The notes under the pieces: generated by a model
What the model saw: only the letters and a program-made list of their open reading frames with translations
What the model was told of the DNA's origin: nothing
The model's database searches: none
Translations under genes and position numbers: made by a program
Assembly (NCBI GenBank): GCA_002780135.1
Contig: PEWA01000061.1
Location: 223 to 7,696 of the forward strand
DNA: 7,474 nt
Direction of reading: 5' to 3'
DNA from: Candidatus Shapirobacteria bacterium CG06_land_8_20_14_3_00_40_12
GTDB taxonomy: Bacteria; Patescibacteriota; Microgenomatia; UBA12405
Part shown: piece after piece, positions 1-5,116 of the stretch
Position numbering within the stretch: position 1 is the stretch's first letter
Layout: each line of letters starts with the position of its first letter

Positions 1-94
1 TATTTAAATACCACCTTGATTCAATCTTCTTTTCCCCACAAAGTATCTTGGGAATAAATCCCCATTCTTTTTTCATATACGCCACATGGTTCAT
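1..94 (-). CDS. ASCH-domain protein, N-terminal fragment (runs off left edge)
   Basis: An open frame reads leftward from an ATG at 94-92 to the window edge, giving 31 residues with no stop. Residues 9-18 read KEWGFIPKIL and residues 20-29 read GEKKIESRWY. This closely resembles the opening of ASCH-domain proteins, where a 'WG.IpKIl.GeKtIEsRwy' segment forms the first strand and helix of the PUA-like fold. ASCH domains are RNA- or nucleotide-binding modules of generally unknown cellular role. I chose the first ATG because the family usually has a short strand ending in 'A.M' before the WG motif, matching residues 4-7 (VAYM); the internal ATG at 76-74 is possible. The gene diverges from the DUF523 gene with only 17 bases between start codons. 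Family assignment rests on one motif, but that motif is distinctive. Confidence 0.72.
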   Translation of the reverse strand, partial: MNHVAYMKKEWGFIPKILCGEKKIESRWYLN

Positions 95-100
95 ACAGAC

Positions 101-106
101 TATAAT
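101..106 (+). promoter_or_regulatory. -10 box for the DUF523-xth unit
   Basis: This is a perfect TATAAT, with five bases between it and the ATG at 112. The normal distance from -10 to the transcription start places the 5' end at or next to the ATG, so the mRNA would be leaderless. There is no Shine-Dalgarno sequence and no good -35. Confidence 0.55.
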
Positions 107-107
107 A
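102..107 (-). promoter_or_regulatory. -10-like box for the ASCH gene
   Basis: Read on the minus strand, this is TATTAT (5/6 to TATAAT), ending seven bases before the ASCH ATG. Transcription would start almost at the start codon. It overlaps the plus-strand TATAAT of the divergent gene by five bases. No clear -35 is visible. Confidence 0.4.
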
Positions 108-111
108 AGCT

Positions 112-516
112 ATGAAACTCTGCAGTGCTTGTTTTCTAGGGGTTCGCTGTCTTTACAATTGTGCCAGCCGTCCAAACCAAAAAATAATCAATCTCTCCAA
201 GACAGAAGCTCTCATTCCTGTCTGTCCTGAACAACTTGGGGGATTAGCCACTCCTCGAGAACCCTCTCATATTGTTGGCAATAAGGTTCTCTCCCGTTCC
301 GGTCAAGATATCACTGATAATTTTATTAGAGGTGCCCAAGAAACTCTAAAAATTTGCCAATTATTTGGTATAAAAGAAGCCATTCTCAAGCAAGGAAGTC
401 CATCCTGTGGTTCTGGTAAATCCGGTCCTTGGCCTAAACAAACCGGTGATGGCATTACTACTCGTCTTCTTAAAAAACACCGCATCAAAGTTATTTCCCA
501 AGGTCAGCTTAAATGA
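112..516 (+). CDS. DUF523 / TudS-like Fe-S protein
   Basis: This is a 134-residue DUF523 protein. Characterised relatives (TudS) are [4Fe-4S]-dependent desulfidases that remove sulfur from thiouracil, using a cluster held by three conserved cysteines. The family signatures are present: SAC.LG..C at residues 5-13 (C7, C13), PVCPEQLGGLATPREP at 36-51 (C38), G.D.T..F..GA at 64-75, and ILKQGSPSCGSG at 91-102 (C99). C7, C38 and C99 are the likely cluster ligands. The usual arginine and aspartate of 'CRYDG' are changed (CLYNC at 13-17), and the 'iyDGtF' stretch after SPSCG is replaced by KSGPWPKQTGDG. Length is typical of single-domain members. The stop overlaps the xth start by ATGA, so the two are translationally coupled. 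A thiopyrimidine substrate is inferred from the family only. Confidence 0.85.
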   Translation: MKLCSACFLGVRCLYNCASRPNQKIINLSKTEALIPVCPEQLGGLATPREPSHIVGNKVLSRSGQDITDNFIRGAQETLKICQLFGIKEAILKQGSPSCGSGKSGPWPKQTGDGITTRLLKKHRIKVISQGQLK

Positions 517-1280
517 CTCTTCGCCTTATTTCCTGGAATCTCGCCGGCATGCGGGCGGCTGTCAAAAAAGGCCTCTGGGATTTTGTCAAACAGGATAATG
601 CTGATATTTATTGTTTTCAGGAAGTCAAAGCCCTGCCCGGTCAAGTCCCTCTGCTTGAATGTCCACCCGAATATCACCAATACTGGAATCCGGCTGTCAG
701 GGCTGGCTATTCCGGGGTCGCCACTTTTACCAGAGAGGAGCCTAAATCAATCATCATCGGTGAGTCAGATAATGATTGGGACGATGAAGGTCGGGTTTTA
801 ATTACTAAATTCGACGAATTTACCCTCCTCAATGTTTATATTCCCAATGGCGGTCGTGATCTTGGCCGTCTCGATTATAAAATGAAGTTCTACAACGCTT
901 TTCTAAAATACATCAACGATCTTCGGGATCAGGGAGAAAAGGTTATCTTTTGTGGTGACATCAACACCGCCCATAATGAAATTGATTTGGCCCGCCCCAA
1001 AGACAATGTCAAAAACACCGGCTTTCTCCCGATTGAGCGGGATTTTATGGATAAATTGGCAAAATTTGGTTGGCTTGATACTTATCGTTTTCTCAACCCC
1101 GACAAAGTCGAATATTCCTGGTGGAGCCAGCGCTCCGACGCCCGTTCCCGTAATATCGGCTGGCGCATTGACTATTTCTTTATCGACATCAAACTCAAAA
1201 AATGGATCAAAGAGGCTTTTGTTCTATCATCGGTTCTCGGCTCCGACCATTGCCCCGTCGGGATGGAAATTAAACTATAA
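513..1280 (+). CDS. xth: Exodeoxyribonuclease III (AP endonuclease, ExoIII/XthA family)
   Basis: This 255-residue endonuclease/exonuclease/phosphatase-fold enzyme has a usual length for ExoIII. It incises DNA 5' to abasic sites in base excision repair and has 3'-5' exonuclease and 3'-phosphatase activities, using Mg2+. Catalytic motifs are intact: SWNLAGMRA at 7-15 (N9), FQEVKA at 35-40 (metal ligand E37), YSGVATF at 66-72, Y109 in NVYIPNGGR, GDINTAHNEIDL at 148-159 (D149, N151), TGFLPIER at 169-176, a W-W-S-Q-R..R...GWRIDYF segment near 200-218, and GSDHCP at 243-248 (D245, H246). It starts inside the DUF523 stop (ATGA); AAGG at 500-503 is a possible ribosome-binding site. The 3' end overlaps the convergent metallopeptidase gene by 11 bp. 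Nothing suggests loss of activity. Confidence 0.95.
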   Translation: MTLRLISWNLAGMRAAVKKGLWDFVKQDNADIYCFQEVKALPGQVPLLECPPEYHQYWNPAVRAGYSGVATFTREEPKSIIIGESDNDWDDEGRVLITKFDEFTLLNVYIPNGGRDLGRLDYKMKFYNAFLKYINDLRDQGEKVIFCGDINTAHNEIDLARPKDNVKNTGFLPIERDFMDKLAKFGWLDTYRFLNPDKVEYSWWSQRSDARSRNIGWRIDYFFIDIKLKKWIKEAFVLSSVLGSDHCPVGMEIKL

Positions 1281-1935
1281 ATTTCTTTGCTCCTTCTCTT
1301 TTTAACCACCGATTATTTTGCACACAATTACTGTCCATTTCTTTTAACTTCTCCCAAAAACCTCGCGAATGATTCTTAACCAAAATATGAGTCAACTCGT
1401 GTAATATCACATGTTCAAATTTGTCATTCGGAAACAATATTATTTGCCAATTAAAATTTAAGTTACCTCTCGATGAACATGACCCAAACCGGGTTTTTTG
1501 ATTTTTAATCTTGATACTTCCGACCCTTATCTTATGTGTTGCTGCTAATCTGTTAACTTCTTCTCTAATTATCTTGAGTGCCATTGGTCTCATTTTTTTA
1601 TCAATCAATTTCTTCAAATACTTTTCCGTCAGCCTTTTACTTCTGACATAAATTTCTTTTTTATCCTCAAAAATATTCAACGAATCATTCTTCCCCATCG
1701 TTATATTAACCTTATATTCCTCTCCCAAAATAACCAGCTTATCCAACTCATTTATTTTTTTTATTTCCGGCATTTTTTTTAATCTTTTTTCAATCCAATC
1801 CTTTTTTTCCTTAATTACTTTTCTCCAGTCAGTAAATAGCCCCGCCCTTATTTCTACTGTTTTATTGTCAACAATTTTTAGTCGCCAACCCAAAATATTC
1901 TCCGATTTTAGAACGACCACCTTAAATTTTTCCAT
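1270..1935 (-). CDS. YgjP-type zinc metallopeptidase (DUF45, SprT/M48-like)
   Basis: From the ATG at 1935-1933 this encodes 221 residues. The C-terminal half carries the YgjP-like domain: KTRFGSCSSRGNLNFNWQ, then HELTH at 179-183, and NHSRGFW with H189 as third zinc ligand. YgjP/DUF45 proteins are predicted zinc peptidases related to SprT and M48; no substrate is established. An open frame continues upstream to an ATG at 1983, but that would run into rpiB (which starts at 1960) and adds residues unlike the family, so I use 1935. There is no signal peptide or membrane segment. The gene is much more AT-rich than its neighbours: 14 G/C in 60 bases at 1741-1800, against 37 in 60 at 4081-4140 within gapdh. 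It is lysine-rich, with A7-A8 runs on its coding strand. This could mean later acquisition or relaxed selection. It diverges from rpiB with 24 bp between starts. Confidence 0.85.
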   Translation of the reverse strand: MEKFKVVVLKSENILGWRLKIVDNKTVEIRAGLFTDWRKVIKEKKDWIEKRLKKMPEIKKINELDKLVILGEEYKVNITMGKNDSLNIFEDKKEIYVRSKRLTEKYLKKLIDKKMRPMALKIIREEVNRLAATHKIRVGSIKIKNQKTRFGSCSSRGNLNFNWQIILFPNDKFEHVILHELTHILVKNHSRGFWEKLKEMDSNCVQNNRWLKREGAKKFIV

Positions 1936-1940
1936 AGATT

Positions 1941-1949
1941 TGCTAGTAT
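1941..1949 (+). promoter_or_regulatory. Extended -10 promoter for rpiB-pgk
   Basis: TGCTAGTAT fits the extended -10 form TGnTAnnnT and ends ten bases before the rpiB ATG, so the leader would be at most a few bases. No Shine-Dalgarno sequence precedes the ATG. There is no convincing -35, which is tolerable for an extended -10. The window's sigma factor keeps the His and Glu that read the TG element. Confidence 0.42.
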
Positions 1950-1958
1950 TGTAGTATA
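1948..1958 (-). promoter_or_regulatory. Possible -10 region for the metallopeptidase gene
   Basis: The minus strand offers TATACT (1958-1953) and TACAAT (1953-1948), each 5/6 to consensus, 17 and 12 bases before the ATG at 1935. I cannot say which is used. Either would lie inside the 24-bp divergent spacer and cover or touch the rpiB -10. Confidence 0.25.
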
Positions 1959-1959
1959 A

Positions 1960-2409
1960 ATGATCTATCTTGGTGCCGATCACCGGGGCTTTTTACTCAA
2001 GGAAAAAATAAAAGAACATCTGCGGAGTCAAAACGTTGAATTTATTGATCTTGGGGCCAAAAAATACGTCAAAGAGGATGACTATCCCCTTATTGCCATC
2101 AAACTGGCTGAAGTAGTAGTCAAGGATTACGGATCTTTAGGTATATTAATCTGTGGTTCCGGTGCCGGCGCTACCATTTCGGCCAACAAAGTTAATCGCG
2201 CTCGGGCCGCCCTCTGTTTCTCCCCTGACCAAATCCGTGCCGCCCGTCACGACGACGACATTAACATTTCCTGTCTTTCCGCCAATGCGGTTAGCGACGA
2301 AGATAACCTGATTATTGTTGACACTTTTCTCTCCACCCTCTTCGGTGCTGAAGAACGTTATATCAGGCGCCTCCGGCAAATTACTGACTATGAATCTCAA
2401 AAGTGTTGA
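1960..2409 (+). CDS. rpiB: Ribose-5-phosphate isomerase B (RpiB/LacAB family)
   Basis: This 149-residue cytoplasmic enzyme is full length for the family. It interconverts ribose 5-phosphate and ribulose 5-phosphate in the non-oxidative pentose phosphate pathway. Visible signatures are GADHRGFLLK at 5-14, DLG at 30-32, DDYP at 40-43, and ILICGSGAGATISANKV at 62-78, containing the catalytic-base cysteine C65 and N76. The loop that normally reads R-E-H-N-D-A-N, whose His helps open the sugar ring, reads R-H-D-D-D-I-N at 96-102. The His is therefore shifted one position and an Asp occupies the usual place. I still expect isomerase activity, but allose or galactose phosphates, which related members use, cannot be excluded. 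Its end overlaps pgk by 20 nt, indicating one transcript with tight coupling. Confidence 0.9.
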   Translation: MIYLGADHRGFLLKEKIKEHLRSQNVEFIDLGAKKYVKEDDYPLIAIKLAEVVVKDYGSLGILICGSGAGATISANKVNRARAALCFSPDQIRAARHDDDINISCLSANAVSDEDNLIIVDTFLSTLFGAEERYIRRLRQITDYESQKC

Positions 2410-3400
2410 ATTAGTTCCCGAAAAATCGACTGTTATTCTTCGTCTCGATCTTGACTTACCCATTATCGATGGAAAAATTATTAACAACTCCCGTCTCCTC
2501 AAATCCCTTCCTACCATTTCTTTACTTCTGTCCAAGTCCTGTCAACTGGTTATTATCGGCCACCTCGGTCGCCCTGAAAGTAGAGATGAAAAATGTTCGC
2601 TCAAACCCGTCTATCTTGAACTTATCTCGCTGTTGAGTAAAGGCGAACCTCAAAACAGTATTTTTCTGGATGACCCCACCGATCCCGGTCCTCTAAAATT
2701 AGCTTTATCGCAAAATCAAATAATTTTTGTGGAAAATCTTCGTTTCTGGCCCGACGAAATGATTGGTTCTTTTATTTTTCTTCAGCCCCTAATTGACCAA
2801 TCCCAGGCTTTTGTCAACGACGCTATTGCCGCCTATCACCCTTCTGCTTCTATTTTTCTTCACCACATTTTACCGGGATATTACGGCTTAAGTTTTCTTG
2901 ATGAAATAAAAGAGCTTTCGAAATTGGCTACCTGCCCCCATCCCTTGACTGTTGTTTTAGGCGGGGCCAAAATGGATAAACTTGATTATCTTCCCGCCCT
3001 TACAAATCTCTCCGATCACATTCTTATCGGTGGCAAACTTCCCACCAAAAAATCTTCTTCCCCTTCCTCCGAAAAAATTTATTGGGCCTCTCTGACTCCT
3101 GATTCTTTCGATATTAATGCCGCCTCGATTGCCCATTTCAAGCAAATTATTGACACTTCAGCCACTATTATTTGGTCCGGCGCGCTCGGCTTTTACGAAA
3201 ACCCGGCCTTTCGTACCGGCACCATCGAAGTTGCCAAAGCCATTACCTCATCTCCGGCTACCCTCAAAATTATTGCCGGTGGCGACACTTCGGCCTCTAT
3301 CAAAGATTTGGGAATGCTCGACAAAATCTCTTTTATTTGTAGCGGCGGGGGAGTTCTTCTTGAGTATTTAACCAAAGGCACCTTACCGACTTTGGAATAA
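2390..3400 (+). CDS. pgk: Phosphoglycerate kinase, short and divergent
   Basis: This 336-residue protein is clearly PGK, but most PGKs have about 390-415 residues. PGK transfers phosphate between 1,3-bisphosphoglycerate and ADP. N-domain motifs: RLDLDLP at 18-24 (family RVDFNVP; Asn is Asp22), R35, GHLGRP at 57-62, ENLRF at 115-119, FVNDAIAAYHPSAS at 141-154 (family FVNDAFgtaHRahaS). C-domain motifs: LGGAKMDK at 190-197, LIGGK at 212-216, IIWSGALGFYE at 260-270 (family vvWNGPmGvFE), AGGDTS at 296-301, CSGGGVLLEYL at 317-327. The stretch between LIGG and the Trp-containing loop is about half the usual length, which explains most of the size loss. I start at 2390 because this places R18 at the family position; a frame extension to 2315 lies wholly inside rpiB. 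It overlaps rpiB by 20 nt and is followed by gapdh, its pathway partner. Confidence 0.88.
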   Translation: MNLKSVELVPEKSTVILRLDLDLPIIDGKIINNSRLLKSLPTISLLLSKSCQLVIIGHLGRPESRDEKCSLKPVYLELISLLSKGEPQNSIFLDDPTDPGPLKLALSQNQIIFVENLRFWPDEMIGSFIFLQPLIDQSQAFVNDAIAAYHPSASIFLHHILPGYYGLSFLDEIKELSKLATCPHPLTVVLGGAKMDKLDYLPALTNLSDHILIGGKLPTKKSSSPSSEKIYWASLTPDSFDINAASIAHFKQIIDTSATIIWSGALGFYENPAFRTGTIEVAKAITSSPATLKIIAGGDTSASIKDLGMLDKISFICSGGGVLLEYLTKGTLPTLE

Positions 3401-3408
3401 ATTTGTTG

Positions 3409-3414
3409 TATCAT
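3409..3414 (+). promoter_or_regulatory. Possible -10 box for gapdh
   Basis: TATCAT (5/6) lies six bases before the gapdh ATG in the 20-bp gap after pgk. The geometry implies a leaderless start. No Shine-Dalgarno sequence and no clear -35 is visible. gapdh could also be reached by read-through from rpiB-pgk. Confidence 0.4.
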
Positions 3415-3420
3415 TAATCA

Positions 3421-4455
3421 ATGCCTGCAAAAAAAATTCGTATCGGTATCAATGGTTTTGGTCGCATCGGTAGTGTTTTACTCCGGGCTCTGTTGATGGA
3501 AAAATATGATCTGGATCTGGTGGCCGTCAATACTATCGGTTCTCCTGACATTTCTGACTTTGCCCATCAGTTTAAATATGACTCTGTTTATGGCCGCGCC
3601 CCTTTTATGGTTAACGGTGCCGAACCCCAAAAAGGTGGTGAGATCGGCCGTCTCGAAGTTGGTTCTCTTTCCCTCCCTTTTTTAAGTGAACCCGATCCTT
3701 CCAAGATTAACTGGAAATCTTATGGTGTTGATGTGGTTTTGGAATGTACCGGCGCCTTTACCGACCAAAAAGCTACCCTCCATCTCGATGCCGGCGCCAA
3801 AAAAGTCATTATTTCCGCCCCCGCCAAAGACCCCAAAATCCCGACCTACATTTTGGGTGTCAACGAAGACCGGTATCACGGCGAAACTTTAATTTCCAAC
3901 GGTTCCTGCACCACCAATTGTGTTGCCCCCATTGTCAAACTGGTTGATGAGAAAATCGGTTTTCAGGAAGGGGTTCTCACTACCATTCACGCCTATACTA
4001 CCAATCAAAATCTGGTTGATGGAGCAGGTTGTGATCCCCGCCGGGCTCGGGCGGCCGCTCTTAATATTGTCCCGACTGTAACCGGTGCTGCCGAATCAGT
4101 GGTTGCTGCTTATCCCGAAGCTTCGGGTCGTTTCGCCGGCACTGCCATTCGGGTTCCGGTTATTTGCGGTTCCTATTCCGATCTGACCTTTAAATTAGTC
4201 CGTTCCGTCACCATCGAAGATGTCAATTCCATTTTTGAAGCTGCCTCGGTTTCTCCGGAGTTAGTCGGTAAACTCAAAATTTCCTACGAACCCTTAGTTA
4301 GTTCTGATATTATCGGCAACAATGCTTCCTGTATTATTGACAGTCTGATGACCAAAGTCATTAATGACGACATGCTTTCCGTTGGTGCTTGGTATGATAA
4401 CGAATACGGCTACTCCTGCCGTCTGCTGGAGCTGGCCATGTATATTCAAAAATAA
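3421..4455 (+). CDS. gap: Glyceraldehyde-3-phosphate dehydrogenase, type I, with altered cofactor site
   Basis: This 344-residue phosphorylating GAPDH oxidises glyceraldehyde 3-phosphate to 1,3-bisphosphoglycerate, feeding PGK encoded just upstream. The Rossmann motif INGFGRIG is at 10-17, ECTG at 108-111, the active-site loop SNGSCTTNC at 159-167 (C163; family SNASCTTNC), H190 in TTIHAYT, RRARAAALNIVPT after 206, GAAESV, and WYDNEYGYS near the C-terminus. Two positions that define NAD preference in Bacillus GAPDH differ. The Asp32 equivalent, in 'AVND', is T38 in AVNTIG. The Leu187-Pro188 pair is G201-A202 in LVDGAGCD. Mutating these sites is known to let the Bacillus enzyme accept NADP, so dual or NADP use is a reasonable inference. 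All catalytic residues look intact. A promoter-like hexamer sits just upstream, and the toxin-antitoxin pair follows after 47 bp. Confidence 0.95.
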   Translation: MPAKKIRIGINGFGRIGSVLLRALLMEKYDLDLVAVNTIGSPDISDFAHQFKYDSVYGRAPFMVNGAEPQKGGEIGRLEVGSLSLPFLSEPDPSKINWKSYGVDVVLECTGAFTDQKATLHLDAGAKKVIISAPAKDPKIPTYILGVNEDRYHGETLISNGSCTTNCVAPIVKLVDEKIGFQEGVLTTIHAYTTNQNLVDGAGCDPRRARAAALNIVPTVTGAAESVVAAYPEASGRFAGTAIRVPVICGSYSDLTFKLVRSVTIEDVNSIFEAASVSPELVGKLKISYEPLVSSDIIGNNASCIIDSLMTKVINDDMLSVGAWYDNEYGYSCRLLELAMYIQK

Positions 4456-4458
4456 AAA

Positions 4459-4491
4459 GTAATACAATTTGACAAACGTAATACATTTTGA
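4459..4491 (+). repeat. 14-bp direct repeat in the abrB promoter (candidate operator)
   Basis: GTAATACAATTTGA at 4459-4472 recurs as GTAATACATTTTGA at 4478-4491 (13/14 identical), with a 19-base period, close to two helical turns. Copy one overlaps the -35 and copy two runs into the extended -10. The placement fits an operator bound by the AbrB-type antitoxin encoded immediately downstream. This is inferred from position and repetition. Confidence 0.6.
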
Positions 4492-4497
4492 TTAAAT
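4469..4497 (+). promoter_or_regulatory. Promoter of the abrB-vapC-like unit
   Basis: There is a consensus -35 TTGACA at 4469-4474, a 17-bp spacer, and a -10 TTAAAT at 4492-4497 (4/6) preceded by TGA at 4489-4491, an extended -10 TG element. Five bases separate the -10 from the ATG at 4503, so the transcript should be leaderless. This is the best-formed promoter in the window. Confidence 0.62.
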
Positions 4498-4502
4498 AGA
4501 TT

Positions 4503-4730
4503 ATGAATCTAACATCAACTGTCACCAGCAAAGGTCAAATTACTATTCCTCGCCAAATCAGAAAGACTGCTCATATTAAACCGGGAGATCAAATATTTTT
4601 TCGTACTCGGGTTGTTAATGGTGAAGTCGAGGTTTTTCATACCAAAGTAAAAAGTTTGTCTGAACTGGAAGGTTCTCTTCCCAAACCCAAAGGTAAGAAA
4701 TTTAATCCTGAAGATTTATCTTGGGTTTGA
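4503..4730 (+). CDS. AbrB/MazE-type antitoxin (SpoVT-AbrB domain)
   Basis: This 75-residue protein begins with a SpoVT/AbrB swapped-hairpin DNA-binding domain: TSTVTSKGQITIPRQIRK at 4-21, then KPGDQIFF at 26-33 and a beta-strand region to about residue 48. The 'SKGQITIP..IR' segment is the hallmark of VapB- and MazE-like antitoxins. The C-terminal tail (about 49-75) is rich in Lys, Pro and acidic residues and ends EDLSWV; in this class such a tail wraps around the toxin. As a dimer it would neutralise the PIN protein encoded directly downstream and repress its own promoter. The stop overlaps the toxin start (TGATG), a normal coupling for such pairs. A leaderless start is implied by the promoter position. 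Confidence 0.88.
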   Translation: MNLTSTVTSKGQITIPRQIRKTAHIKPGDQIFFRTRVVNGEVEVFHTKVKSLSELEGSLPKPKGKKFNPEDLSWV

Positions 4731-5116
4731 TGAAGAAAGTAATTATTGACACCAACATCCTGTTAAGGTTTTTAATCAAGGATAAAAGTACTCTTCAAAC
4801 GGAAGCTGTAAAAATTTTTTCCCAAGCCGAAAAAGGTACTTTTATTATTTTACTAAACGAACTCATTATTGCCGAATGCATCTGGGTCATGCTGTCGCAT
4901 TATCAGATGAACAAGAAAAAAGTCATTGAACAGATAAAAGAATTGATTATCAAAGACGAATTTGAAATACGGGACAAAACCATTATTGATAGTGCTCTTG
5001 ATACTTTTAGCCAAAGCACTTTGTCTTGGATTGATTGTTATCTGTTAAGTCAATCAAAACTTCTAGGTCTAAAACTGTTTACTTTTGATCAAAGGCTGGC
5101 CCGTTTATGCAAATAA
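4730..5116 (+). CDS. PIN-domain ribonuclease toxin (VapC-like)
   Basis: This 128-residue PIN protein is a usual size for VapC. PIN toxins cleave RNA, often tRNA or rRNA, using Mg2+ held by acidic residues. The acidic set is present: D7 in IIDTNILLRFL, E49 in IIAECIWVM, D102 in LSWIDCYLL, and D120 in LFTFDQRLA. It should therefore be catalytically competent. I use the ATG at 4730, which overlaps the antitoxin stop by one base; an in-frame TTG at 4721 would add three residues without motif support. The last 10 bases overlap the start of the RPE-like gene, so the pair is probably on the same transcript as rpe and the LOG gene. The target RNA cannot be read from sequence. Confidence 0.9.
   Translation: MKKVIIDTNILLRFLIKDKSTLQTEAVKIFSQAEKGTFIILLNELIIAECIWVMLSHYQMNKKKVIEQIKELIIKDEFEIRDKTIIDSALDTFSQSTLSWIDCYLLSQSKLLGLKLFTFDQRLARLCK

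Noticed and set aside
1936..1983. Extending the metallopeptidase to the ATG at 1983
   Set aside because: This would add 16 residues overlapping the rpiB start, unlike the family, and would remove the divergent spacer that contains promoter-like sequence.
2315..2389. Extending PGK upstream to 2315
   Set aside because: The extra 25 residues lie entirely within rpiB and precede the normal PGK N-terminus; starting at 2390 puts RLDLDLP at the family position.
2146..2535. A 129-codon open frame on the minus strand across rpiB and pgk
   Set aside because: It lies opposite two well-supported genes, shows no recognisable domain, and has the Gly/Arg/Val-rich look of antisense to GC-biased codons.
3193..3414. 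Minus-strand open frame opposite the 3' end of pgk
   Set aside because: It is the antisense shadow of a clear PGK C-terminus, with no motif of its own.
4721..4729. TTG start for the PIN toxin
   Set aside because: The ATG at 4730 gives the standard TGATG coupling and a PIN domain that starts just before IIDTN.
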